Assembly (NCBI GenBank): GCA_029933125.1
Contig: JAOZOU010000021.1
Span: 1 to 18,869, forward strand
Reading direction: 5' to 3'
Length of the DNA: 18,869 nucleotides
Source of the DNA: a bacterium
GTDB lineage: Bacteria > Arandabacterota > Arandabacteria > Arandabacterales > Arandabacteraceae
Under the pieces are notes generated by a model, which had not been told where the DNA came from, searched no databases, and saw only the letters and a list, made by a program, of their open reading frames with translations. Numbering within the stretch: the first letter of the stretch is position 1; the number at the start of each line of letters is the position of its first letter. A program made the translations under genes and the position numbers. Below, piece after piece: positions 9,499-16,337 of the stretch.

Positions 9499-10294
9499 TT
9501 GCATATTCCTCAAGGGTAGCCGCTGGGAACGTCAGTCGCATCACGCTGCCCGCAACGTGGTATTCAAGAAGGCCTCGCTGGTGTGCCTCCAAGAGACAAC
9601 GTTCCACGCCCTCCTGAGACAAAAAGAAAAGCCTCCAATCTGGCAGATTAAGGAACTTGGTTCCCGACGGCTGATGTTGCTTAAGGTAAAATGCAACGTA
9701 GCAAAAGGCTTCGATGGATAGATAAGCTGGAGCAATGCGCTTGTGGATTGCTCCTTGAAGCACACCAAAATCGCGAAGTGTCGAAAGTACACCACGTGTA
9801 ACTCTGTAGATGGTGTAATCACTCCAGGCGCCACAAGTCCTGCCGTTCTCAACCCATTTCCTTAGCGCTGACTCGATTTCTTGCGCGTCAACATTCATGA
9901 TCCCACGTGACCACAGAGGTGCGATAAGCTCAGTGACAACATCATGCAGGAGACGATCGGCGCGTGCCGCATGGAAGTAAAAGATCCATTGAAGAGTGCT
10001 TCCGTTGCAGTTGCGCCTTACCAATGTGGCTAACGCCCTAGTAACATCCTCTTCAGCAAGGTAGCGCTGTCGGAACACAGCAAGGATGTCGTCAAGCCTT
10101 GATCGACTTGTCTTCCCGAGCAGGTTATGACGGCGGATCCGATCCAAGTTCTCTTCCATCGAAAGCGACGGGTCCCATGCCGAGAGAAATGCTTTGGTGT
10201 CTGAGAGAAGAGCTCCGGCCTTAATGATCTTGCTGCTATACTGCTGTGTTGTCATGGCATCCCTTCTACCCGCTCTGGCCCTGATCCTAGACAT
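9482..10294 (-). CDS. brxA: BREX protein BrxA (DUF1819 family)
   Basis: A 270-residue protein recognisable as BrxA/DUF1819 by the N-terminal YSSKIIKAGALLSDTKAFLSAWDPS segment, RLDDILAVFRQRYL and the central RILxTLRDFGVLQG-type region (GVLSTLRDFGVLQG). BrxA is a small core BREX protein, reported to bind DNA in some systems. Two starts are credible: ATG at 10294 with AAGGA about 8 bases upstream, and ATG at 10255 (MTTQQYSS) with AAGGG about 6 bases upstream. The longer form adds a very basic 13-residue tail (SRIRARAGRR). It is the second gene of the operon, 42 bases after the helix-turn-helix gene, and overlaps brxB. Function is assigned by family and by operon order. Confidence 0.9.
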   Translation of the reverse strand: MSRIRARAGRRDAMTTQQYSSKIIKAGALLSDTKAFLSAWDPSLSMEENLDRIRRHNLLGKTSRSRLDDILAVFRQRYLAEEDVTRALATLVRRNCNGSTLQWIFYFHAARADRLLHDVVTELIAPLWSRGIMNVDAQEIESALRKWVENGRTCGAWSDYTIYRVTRGVLSTLRDFGVLQGAIHKRIAPAYLSIEAFCYVAFYLKQHQPSGTKFLNLPDWRLFFLSQEGVERCLLEAHQRGLLEYHVAGSVMRLTFPAATLEEYANVLTK

Positions 10295-10336
10295 AGTGAT
10301 ATCCTTCAGACCAATGCAATCTTGCTGCGACTTCGC

Positions 10337-10555
10337 TCACTGCTTTTTCTTTCCTGCGCGAGAAGGAGCAGAGGTCAGGCGCGCACCACCTGATTTCACC
10401 CATTCATCCACTTCTGAAAGTTTGAATCTGAAGAGTCGGCCGACGCGGTGAGCAGGCAAGCCCATCCTCCATATCCAGCGATACACAGAATCCTTGTTAA
10501 CCCCAAGATGTGCAGCGACATCCTCTACCCCAACCCACCTTTCCTCGGTAGTCAT
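10337..10555 (-). CDS. Small helix-turn-helix protein (excisionase/MerR-like) leading the BREX operon
   Basis: A 72-residue DNA-binding protein of the excisionase (HTH_17, MerR-like) family: VGVEDVAAHLGVNKDSVYRWI is the helix-turn-helix, and LPAHRVGRLFRFKLSEVDEWV is the wing and C-terminal helix. The C-terminus is basic (SRAGKKKQ). It is the first gene of the BREX transcript, with AAGGAG 7 bases before its ATG and only 42 bases to brxA, so it probably regulates or senses for this operon. Many BREX loci have a leading regulator (for example BrxR, a different WYL-type family); this protein is not BrxR. An alternative is a leftover recombination directionality factor, but no integrase is present in the window. 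Confidence 0.8.
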   Translation of the reverse strand: MTTEERWVGVEDVAAHLGVNKDSVYRWIWRMGLPAHRVGRLFRFKLSEVDEWVKSGGARLTSAPSRAGKKKQ

Positions 10556-10580
10556 CCGATGCTCCTTCGCTAGCTCTTGG

Positions 10581-10628
10581 ACTTATACACACCATTACCA
10601 ACGCGAGTATTAGTCAGTATACATAAGT
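10581..10628. promoter_or_regulatory. Possible operator: imperfect inverted repeat at the BREX promoter
   Basis: ACTTATACAC (10581-10590) is mirrored by GTATACATAAGT (10617-10628), which overlaps the -10 box. The inner six bases ACTTAT/ATAAGT pair perfectly, and the remainder needs a 2-base gap. It could be a site for the helix-turn-helix protein encoded just downstream. The match is short. Confidence 0.25.
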
Positions 10629-10644
10629 GGGGGAGGGTAGTCAA
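10616..10644 (-). promoter_or_regulatory. BREX operon promoter
   Basis: On the minus strand TTGACT (10639-10644) is followed by exactly 17 bases and TATACT (10616-10621), close to the sigma70 consensus. Transcription would start near 10609, giving a leader of about 55 bases before the helix-turn-helix gene. No comparable promoter was noticed before brxA, brxB, brxC or pglX. Confidence 0.65.
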
Positions 10645-10649
10645 TAGTG

Positions 10650-11334
10650 GATCAATTCCATTTTAGCAGGTCGGTAGGGCCGAGCGCTAAGACAAGAATA
10701 AAGATTCGAACTTTTGAAATGTCTTCGATGGAGTACGTGGGAATGACAACGGCAGACAAGAGATCGAATGGCAGCGGCTGGGAAAAACACCTCGTCCTCT
10801 TGAGCATAGATGGCGCGTGCTATTGCATCGGCCGCTCAATGTAGACAGGTTTCAATGAGGCAGGTCTTATGAAAAGGAAGCGCTCTGGTGCACATCCAAT
10901 CATGAGATACGCGATGAATCAGATGACGTTCCCTTTGCATCCGGTGAGCGAACGGGATCAGTCACCGCGCGGCTAGCCTCATCTTTCTAAACACAGGCGA
11001 TTGAGAATTCAAGCGCTAGTTCGGTCGCTTGCGAGGTGATAACCCACCGACACTTGTTCCACGCCCAGGATCGGTGCTGCCTATCCATCCACCTTGGGGA
11101 TGCCTTTTGCTGACTTGGGTTTTCTGTGGAAGGGTGTGTTGCAATGGACGCACAACATCGATCTTTACCCTATGGGCTTGGAGAATTATGATCGAAAGTA
11201 CAAGGGTGAGCAGATGGGAGCGTTTGACTGTTGGACGACGACAAGAAGTTACAGAGGAGAACAGAGAAGAGATCCCGATGTCAAACATGTGAGAATCGAA
11301 TCTGACAGCACCAATTGGTTCTGGTAATAGAGTG
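10650..11334. other. Spacer between the BREX operon and the plus-strand genes; possible decayed gene
   Basis: No intact gene is convincing here. A 35-codon ORF at 10869-10976 (+) begins MKRKRSGAHPIMRY and has only a weak GAGG before it. The reading frame at 11043-11327 (+), described separately, looks more protein-like. Nothing else was found on either strand. Confidence 0.5.
11043..11327 (+). pseudogene. Possible gene remnant (C-terminal fragment), unrecognised
   Basis: An open frame whose translation contains FLWKGVLQWTHNIDLYPMGL and ends VKHVRIESDSTNWFW. It is rich in aromatic residues and has mixed codon choice, unlike random spacer translations. An internal ATG at 11100 lacks a good ribosome-binding site. 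It ends just before the promoter of the next gene. I do not recognise a family; it may be the tail of a decayed gene or simply chance. Confidence 0.25.
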
Positions 11335-11363
11335 TTGAAAGAGCAGTCGGCACTGACTATGCT
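11335..11363 (+). promoter_or_regulatory. Promoter of the DUF5655-type gene
   Basis: TTGAAA (11335-11340), a 17-base spacer and TATGCT (11358-11363). Transcription would start near 11370, leaving a leader of about 90 bases. The leader contains two short hairpins (GCTCTAGATAGAGC, and TCCCTAAGGGA), which may be structural or chance. Confidence 0.5.
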
Positions 11364-11458
11364 CCGTGGGGCTGCTGGGTCAAACGGCTCTAGATAGAGC
11401 TTCAAACATCCCTAAGGGAATGTGCGAAATTCATGGCAGGAACAAGGAGGAGGGAAGG

Positions 11459-12280
11459 ATGAAAGAAAGAAGTATCGTTGGAGACCTCATAAACTTTCGC
11501 GGGCTGGTCTACAGTCCCACCAACGAGAACGGAGTCATATTCCTCTTTGGGAAGGTGATGGAAGATCTCAACATGTACATCGAGGAGATTAAGCCTGGAT
11601 TCCCTGATTGTATAGGTCGAAGATTCACTGGAAAGGGATGGGAAAGAGTTGCCATTGAGTTTGAGTATAAGAGTTCACATTTCCAGCAGCATGGCCATGA
11701 TCCAAACGAATGCGACATAGTCGTATGTTGGGAACATGACTGGCCTGATTGTCCTGTTGAGGTCATAGAACTAAGCGACATCATTAAGTCTCTACCGAAC
11801 AAGCCTATAGAACGTCCGGATAAGGCCTCGATGATTGGCCAGATCACGGTTGAAGAACATCTCAAGAAATTTCCCCCAAAAGTGAGGGAACTTTTCGAAG
11901 AGTTTGACAAGAGAGTCAAAGGTATTTCCGATGAGATCTGGCACAGGGTGACTACCAAACCAGGCGCTACCTACTATTCGCCCGAGAGAGTCTTCGTATA
12001 TCTGCGTTTCCAAAAACAGGGGCTTCGGCTGACCATCTTTACGAGAGGGCGGAAATTGAACGGGGTGAGGTCATTTGACTATAAGAGAGGTGGCGCAAAG
12101 TGGGGACGAATACACCTGAGGGATGAGAGCGAATTAGAAAGGACGCTTATGGTGGTGAAAAAGTCTTACGAGCTTATCAAAGAGGCTATAAGAGCGAATG
12201 AACCAACGGGATGGTTCGCTGAGCTGGAGGAGTCAGAAGAGGGAGGTGAGGAGTCCGCTACGCCTAACGAAATGAGGTGA
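11459..12280 (+). CDS. Restriction-endonuclease-like protein with DUF5655-like C-terminal domain
   Basis: A 273-residue protein with two parts. The N-terminal part (about 25-110) carries GFPDCIG (47-53), IEFEYKS (66-72), HGHDPNECDIVVCWEHDW (78-95) and VEVIEL. This arrangement of acidic residues on predicted strands recalls PD-(D/E)XK-type nuclease folds and is seen in uncharacterised proteins often near defence genes. The C-terminal part (about 155-248), with FVYLRFQKQGLRLTIFTRG, resembles DUF5655, a domain of unknown function. The ATG at 11459 is preceded by AAGGAGG 8 bases upstream, much better than an upstream in-frame GTG at 11366. It reads away from the BREX operon under its own promoter. 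Nuclease activity is an inference from motif pattern. Confidence 0.7.
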   Translation: MKERSIVGDLINFRGLVYSPTNENGVIFLFGKVMEDLNMYIEEIKPGFPDCIGRRFTGKGWERVAIEFEYKSSHFQQHGHDPNECDIVVCWEHDWPDCPVEVIELSDIIKSLPNKPIERPDKASMIGQITVEEHLKKFPPKVRELFEEFDKRVKGISDEIWHRVTTKPGATYYSPERVFVYLRFQKQGLRLTIFTRGRKLNGVRSFDYKRGGAKWGRIHLRDESELERTLMVVKKSYELIKEAIRANEPTGWFAELEESEEGGEESATPNEMR

Positions 12281-12609
12281 TTGGGCATGGGAATAAGGTT
12301 TCGGGAGGCACAGAGGAAGATGTGCAAGGCTTGGCGGGTCCTATTCCAGCTCTGGAGAGTGCGGTGAGAAGCAGGGGCAACCTATGCTTGTTAGTCGTCA
12401 GCTGGCGATCTCAAGGGAGCTGACGCCGCCGGAGGGGTGGAAGTGGGTATTGACCGCAGGCGGTAAGGCGAACATAACCCTTGCCTCTTGGAAGGCCGAC
12501 CGGACTCCCAATAGGGGGTCGCATTCCCACCCTGATAACGATAAGAGGCTGCATTTTAATGAGATTCCCAAGGAAGGGTGGATGTGGGGTCTGATTCGGG
12601 AGAAATGTT
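12281..12609 (+). other. Spacer with a short open frame that may be the lost N-terminus of the methyltransferase
   Basis: An open frame from ATG 12384 to TAA 12617 ends RLHFNEIPKEGWMWGLIREKCYV, which reads like the region before motif I in SAM methyltransferases. It overlaps the next gene by 8 bases in another frame. The first half of the frame does not look like a known protein. No other gene or clear terminator is seen after the stop at 12280. Confidence 0.35.
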
Positions 12610-13347
12610 ATGTCTAAGACTCTCGAGTTTATGAGAGATGTTGATGTTGAGGGGATGGCTTGTCTGGATGCGGGGACAGGGGCGGGGAGGATGGCGCGGT
12701 ATCTGGTGAGGAAAGGGGCGAGGCTGGTTTATTCGATCAGTAACAGCCAGGAGCATCTTCACTATGCTCGAAGCCAGTGTTCCGAACGGGAGCTGCAAAA
12801 GATTGTATTCATCAATGCAGATTTGGCGAGCCTGGATTTTCTACCTGCCGAAACATTCGATCTCATCACCGCTCATATGCTCATAAACGTTGTGCCGCCA
12901 GTGAAACTCTTTTCAATCTTGAAGGAACTTACGAGGGTGGCAAAAAGGGGCGCCGTGCTCGTCTTGATCGATTACAATCCTCTTTCTTCATATCAGACCA
13001 GCAGGTCCCACTTAGTCGAAGACCTGTTCAGATTGGAAAATGCTATTCGCTATCTTATCGAGGGTGAACCGGCGCTGGTGTGGTACCCATCCGACTACGT
13101 AGTCGATGTGCTTGAGCGCCTTGGCTGGGTTGGAGAGGATGTGAGGTTGATATACTCTAAGACTCCGTGGGAGAAGGAGCTCCTCAAGGAGCACCTTGAC
13201 GAGATTGAGGAAATGTGTAGAAGATTTAGGCAAAGGGATATTGGAGAGCGGCTTTTGCAGAGAGCTGTCGGGATAGTCAACCAAATTGGTGACGATGAAA
13301 TAATCTACGCGGGTACTGTCTACGGTATCAGGATGCAAAAGAAGTGA
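12610..13347 (+). CDS. Class I SAM-dependent methyltransferase
   Basis: A 245-residue protein of the Rossmann-fold methyltransferase superfamily. Motif I is LDAGTGAGRMARYL (about 19-32), the acidic end of strand 2 is replaced by a YSISNS segment, NADLASLDF (about 69-77) matches motif III-like acidic positions, and FDLITAHMLINVVPP is motif IV. The C-terminal half is helical, with no recognised substrate domain, so the methyl acceptor cannot be named. The ATG at 12610 follows GGGAGA with 6 bases spacing. Only about 17 residues precede motif I, short for the family, and an upstream open frame ends in overlap; a frameshift near 12610 could have removed the original N-terminus. Its neighbours do not indicate a pathway. 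Confidence 0.75.
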   Translation: MSKTLEFMRDVDVEGMACLDAGTGAGRMARYLVRKGARLVYSISNSQEHLHYARSQCSERELQKIVFINADLASLDFLPAETFDLITAHMLINVVPPVKLFSILKELTRVAKRGAVLVLIDYNPLSSYQTSRSHLVEDLFRLENAIRYLIEGEPALVWYPSDYVVDVLERLGWVGEDVRLIYSKTPWEKELLKEHLDEIEEMCRRFRQRDIGERLLQRAVGIVNQIGDDEIIYAGTVYGIRMQKK

Positions 13348-13494
13348 TGTACTGCTGCCTGAGGGTTGTTGTTGATCAACGGCTCCAATTTCAGCGATTC
13401 CCTGATCGGGGCTCGCAAGCATCGTTCGCTCAGATGTGAATCAGGCAAACTGGCAACACGGTCGGAATCACAAAGAACCTAAGGCTTAAGTCAG

Positions 13495-14427
13495 ATGGCC
13501 AGAGTCATCCTCTCTAAGCCCACTGCGACACACAAGGCCAAGGGGTGTATGCTTAATGCTTTCTGGATGCTCGGTCTTGCTTACTACTTTCTGTGCAGAT
13601 TGGCTTCCTACTGGAGCATCAAACTTGCCATAGCCTTTATAGGCATCGGTGCTGGTATCTATCTGGTGTTCTGGCTGAGACTGGCATGGGCACGCATGAA
13701 ACTTGCAAGGCTTGTGCGCGATATAATGGTTTCGGATCTATCCGTTGGTCTTCCGTGCCGCGTCGCCTATGAAACGGGCATATACCGCTGCATTGGCGAC
13801 TGGGAATTGGTTGAGGACTACCGTGGGCATAGATCCAGTCAATACTTTGTGACGCATAAGTTCACCACGGAGACTACTGGGTCGGACAAGTCGGTCAAGC
13901 TCCCTCACAGGACTTTTCTCGCGATAGTGAGACGTGATGGAGCAGGGATTATAGAGTTTCCGGCAATTAGGTTTCTGGGCGAGCCTTATCGTGACCTTCT
14001 TATGCTTGTTATGACACCGAAGGGTAAGGTGACCGGCAGGGGACGCCTCGAGGTTGCTAACGAAAATCAGATGGCTGTTCTTGAATACAAAAGTGGTGGC
14101 GCATTCATAACCGGCGAGGGCTATTCGCTCTCAGATAATCCTGCGAGGATCAAGGTCGAGATTGCCCACAAGTCGCGCCCCGAGATAAGAGCAACGCTTG
14201 GAAGGGGAAAGGGTTTTGAATTCTCAATGCAGCTTTTGCCGGATGATGTAACTGTATTCATCGCAAGGAAGGAGCTCCCGCTGAAACAATTTTTGAAGTT
14301 AATGGGGAAGAGGGGGGTTATGATGGGACATGGACGCTATGCCGTGAGACTTGTCCTTGATCTTCGCTTTAGGAAGGATGTATCCGAGGAAGCCGAATTT
14401 GAAGTAGTGGCTGATTCGGAAGCCTAG
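13495..14427 (+). CDS. Unrecognised membrane-anchored protein with two N-terminal helices
   Basis: A 310-residue protein that I do not recognise. After a basic start (MARVILSKPTATHKAKG), two hydrophobic stretches at about 19-37 and 42-62 should form a membrane hairpin, leaving roughly 245 residues on one side, most likely the cytoplasm because of the basic residues after helix 2 (RLAWARMKLARL). The soluble part is beta-rich, with repeated strand-like segments (GRGRLEVANENQMAVLEY, AGIIEFPAIRFLGE). No catalytic motif is visible. The ATG at 13495 has only a distant TAAGG upstream, so the start is uncertain. It lies 147 bases after the methyltransferase and converges on the Nudix gene, with 41 bases between the two stops. 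Confidence 0.65.
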   Translation: MARVILSKPTATHKAKGCMLNAFWMLGLAYYFLCRLASYWSIKLAIAFIGIGAGIYLVFWLRLAWARMKLARLVRDIMVSDLSVGLPCRVAYETGIYRCIGDWELVEDYRGHRSSQYFVTHKFTTETTGSDKSVKLPHRTFLAIVRRDGAGIIEFPAIRFLGEPYRDLLMLVMTPKGKVTGRGRLEVANENQMAVLEYKSGGAFITGEGYSLSDNPARIKVEIAHKSRPEIRATLGRGKGFEFSMQLLPDDVTVFIARKELPLKQFLKLMGKRGVMMGHGRYAVRLVLDLRFRKDVSEEAEFEVVADSEA

Positions 14428-14468
14428 CAGGTCTTGCTGGATTCTCCACGATCGTGATGCGTCCATTC

Positions 14469-14873
14469 CTATGAAAGGTCCGGAAAGCTCTCGACTACTT
14501 TCCTGGCGATGGGGACATCGGCTGGCGCGAGCCTGTAAGCCAAAATCTCGGGAATCGGTACCCATCTCACGGTTTCATGTGCTGAAAGAGTTATCTCGTC
14601 GCCCTCGATCTCGGTCATGATTGCTATCAATCTAATCGCACCATGCGGGTATGTGTGAAAATTCTCAGCCACTACTTCTCGCGCCTTGGCTCTTATGCCG
14701 AATTCTTCAAGGAGTTCTCGCTCGAGGCACTCTTGGGGTGTCTCGCCAGGCTCGATCTTACCCCCGGGGAATTCCCAGTAACCAGCCAGGGGATCGCCTT
14801 GAGGGCGCCGAGCAAGGAGAACACATCCGTCTCTTATAATTATTGCGGCTGTAACTGTCACAGGATCCGCCAA
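14469..14873 (-). CDS. Nudix hydrolase, MutT-like (deoxy)nucleoside triphosphate pyrophosphohydrolase
   Basis: A 134-residue protein with a complete Nudix box GX5EX7REUXEEXGU at residues 38-60 (G38, E44, R52, E53, E56, E57, G59), the metal-binding and catalytic helix. CVLLARRPQGDPLAGYWEFPGG before the box and VRWVPIPEIL after it are typical of MutT/8-oxo-dGTP-type enzymes that clear damaged nucleotides to limit mutation. No ATG is available near the N-terminus. A TTG at 14873 is preferred, with GGGAGG about 8 bases upstream; a GTG at 14861 is an alternative. It stands alone between converging genes on one side and a 294-base spacer on the other. The exact substrate is not shown by the sequence. 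Confidence 0.9.
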   Translation of the reverse strand: MADPVTVTAAIIIRDGCVLLARRPQGDPLAGYWEFPGGKIEPGETPQECLERELLEEFGIRAKAREVVAENFHTYPHGAIRLIAIMTEIEGDEITLSAHETVRWVPIPEILAYRLAPADVPIARKVVESFPDLS

Positions 14874-15167
14874 CGTTGTTCCCTCCCACCCTTGGGAGCT
14901 GCCTTCAGTCCACTCACGTTTGCATCGCTATCGTAGCAAGTTGATAACCTTAGTGCAACTTACTGGGGATTCGAGACACTCGCAAGAACAACATGATAAC
15001 TGCACTCTGTGAGCGCCTTTATGAAGCGATGGACTGGGAGGACTCGGCGAGAACAATTTCAATCGCGGGAGACAGGAGTAGGTCTGGTACAGCCAAGACT
15101 GAGGGAATGTTCGAGAGGAACGAGCCCATGGCGCAATCCGAATGTTCGGCAGGGTCCGCAGCTCGAT
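14874..15167. other. Spacer between the Nudix gene and the HEPN gene
   Basis: About 290 bases with no convincing gene. A plus-strand frame from ATG 14993 has no ribosome-binding site and an unpromising composition. No terminator with a T-run was seen for the HEPN gene that ends at 15168. Confidence 0.4.
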
Positions 15168-15620
15168 TCAGGTCTTGGCAGGGTAAAGGTCTGGATACTG
15201 GTTCTTGAGCCACTCAAGGACATCGGTTCGAAACTCCTCTGCTGTCTTTACTAGCTCGCGAACCTGACTCTCCGACACAAAAAAGGCGGTGTCGTAGTCA
15301 ACCTTGTTCCTCAGCCTCCTAGACGCGTCGAAATACTCCCAGCGCTTTGTTTCGAGGCCTGACATGAGCTCTGGCAGGACTTGGAAGGTTATCCAGTGGT
15401 GCTGGGATCCTGAAATCCTATAGCCGCTTGCTCTTATGACGATAGTTGCAAGCCGGAGGACGGCATTGTAAGCAGTTGCGAATCTGCGATCTGCAGAAAC
15501 GCTTCCCACCTTGGCATCCGCGAGGTCCCTGTCAACTATCTTGAGTAGATCGGTGATTTCCTTCTGTGAGCTCTCATGCGGCTTTATGCGCCCTTCATCC
15601 AGCCAGTCTTTCAAGCTCAT
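15168..15620 (-). CDS. HEPN-domain toxin of a HEPN/MNT pair
   Basis: A 150-residue all-helical protein starting MSLKDWLDEGRIKPHESS, a typical opening of small HEPN proteins coupled to MNT nucleotidyltransferases. RFATAYNAVLRLATIVIRASGYR and GSQHHWITFQVLPEL are the characteristic helices. The RLRNKVDYD segment (about 102-110) stands where HEPN ribonucleases carry Rx4-6H; here a tyrosine (Y109) follows R104 instead of histidine. HEPN proteins of such pairs are RNases held inactive when the MNT partner adds nucleotides to them (type VII toxin-antitoxin). The ATG at 15620 is chosen over a GTG at 15629 on family length. The gene overlaps the end of the MNT gene by 26 bases, so both come from one message. 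Confidence 0.82.
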   Translation of the reverse strand: MSLKDWLDEGRIKPHESSQKEITDLLKIVDRDLADAKVGSVSADRRFATAYNAVLRLATIVIRASGYRISGSQHHWITFQVLPELMSGLETKRWEYFDASRRLRNKVDYDTAFFVSESQVRELVKTAEEFRTDVLEWLKNQYPDLYPAKT

Positions 15621-16257
15621 CCTCGCCACCCACTATCCAGATTTTGGGTTGTCTCAGCACTGCCCTAATGAAGTGATCTCGATTGCTCAGTTTTTGCTTG
15701 AACTCCTCAGGGGTGTAAACAATAGGATTGATCTCCCGCCTAAGAACTTTCTCGAGTGGCGCAAGGGTGCCTACTACTTCCTGTGTCTTCAAGTTTCCAA
15801 CTATGAGCAGGTCTATATCGCTTGATGCTGATTCCTTGCCCAGCGCAATGGAGCCAAACACAAACGCTAGTCGGATGCGGGCTTGTGTGCGCAGCAGTGC
15901 CTCTCGGACTACATCAGCTAGGCCCGTCGTCTTGACCAGCAGGGATCTGAGATCATCAAAGACGGGATGATCGCGTCTTGCTGAATAGTATACTCTGTTT
16001 CCCCGTCGGACTTTTTCTATAAGCCCCGCTCTTTCGATCCGTTTGAGCGCTCGTTGAATTTCAATGACGCTTCTACCCGTCTCTTCGGCGATATTTCTCT
16101 GGTAGTATTCCTGGTCAGCGTGGAGAAGCAGAAGCGTCAGAACATCCAGCAAAGCACGGTTGGGAAATATGTTTACAATGGATGGCCCCCTTTCGGGGCT
16201 CGCTGTACGACGTCTGGCTTTTGGTTTCTCGCTTCTTAGACTCTTCCGTCTAGCCAA
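15595..16257 (-). CDS. Winged-helix MNT nucleotidyltransferase, antitoxin of the HEPN/MNT pair
   Basis: A 220-residue protein in two parts. Residues about 33-98 form a winged helix (NIAEETGRSVIEIQRALKRIERAGLI), expected to bind the operator palindromes upstream. Residues about 125-210 are a minimal nucleotidyltransferase: FVFGSIALG (133-140) supplies the GS motif and SSDIDLLIV the DxD pair (D147, D149). INPIVYTPEEF lies where the third acidic strand sits. Such proteins inactivate the HEPN partner by transferring nucleotides to it. No ATG exists near the start. TTG at 16257 is supported by GAGGTG 6 bases upstream, making a weakly initiated antitoxin. The basic first 23 residues (RRKSLRSEKPKARRR) may be a disordered tail. 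Confidence 0.85.
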   Translation of the reverse strand: MARRKSLRSEKPKARRRTASPERGPSIVNIFPNRALLDVLTLLLLHADQEYYQRNIAEETGRSVIEIQRALKRIERAGLIEKVRRGNRVYYSARRDHPVFDDLRSLLVKTTGLADVVREALLRTQARIRLAFVFGSIALGKESASSDIDLLIVGNLKTQEVVGTLAPLEKVLRREINPIVYTPEEFKQKLSNRDHFIRAVLRQPKIWIVGGEDELERLAG

Positions 16258-16289
16258 TGTGTCACCTCATTCGATCGACTACTAGGATC

Positions 16290-16306
16290 GACTACAATGT
16301 GTAGTC
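16290..16306. promoter_or_regulatory. Operator palindrome 1 of the HEPN/MNT module
   Basis: GACTACA-ATG-TGTAGTC: two perfect 7-base arms around a 3-base centre, about 33 bases upstream of the TTG start. Half-sites CGACTAC also occur at 16276 and 16289. It shares its core with palindrome 2, whose centre is 21 bases away, two helical turns, so two dimers could bind on one face. Confidence 0.65.
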
Positions 16307-16311
16307 AATTA

Positions 16312-16326
16312 ACTACAATTTGTAGT
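16312..16326. promoter_or_regulatory. Operator palindrome 2 of the HEPN/MNT module
   Basis: ACTACAA-T-TTGTAGT: perfect 7-base arms. With palindrome 1 it covers the probable promoter region; a minus-strand TTGACC at 16332-16337 followed after 17 bases by TAGTTA would place the -10 within or beside this palindrome. The wing-helix MNT protein is the obvious candidate repressor. Confidence 0.6.
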
Positions 16327-16337
16327 CGACCGGGTCA

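Noticed and set aside
10647-10844. Plus-strand 65-codon frame next to the BREX promoter
   Set aside because: It would start with GTG inside the -35 region of the BREX promoter, lacks a ribosome-binding site and shows no protein-like pattern.
15225-15240. GGTTCGAAACTCC resembling a tRNA T-arm
   Set aside because: It lies inside the HEPN coding region and no acceptor or anticodon arms can be formed around it.
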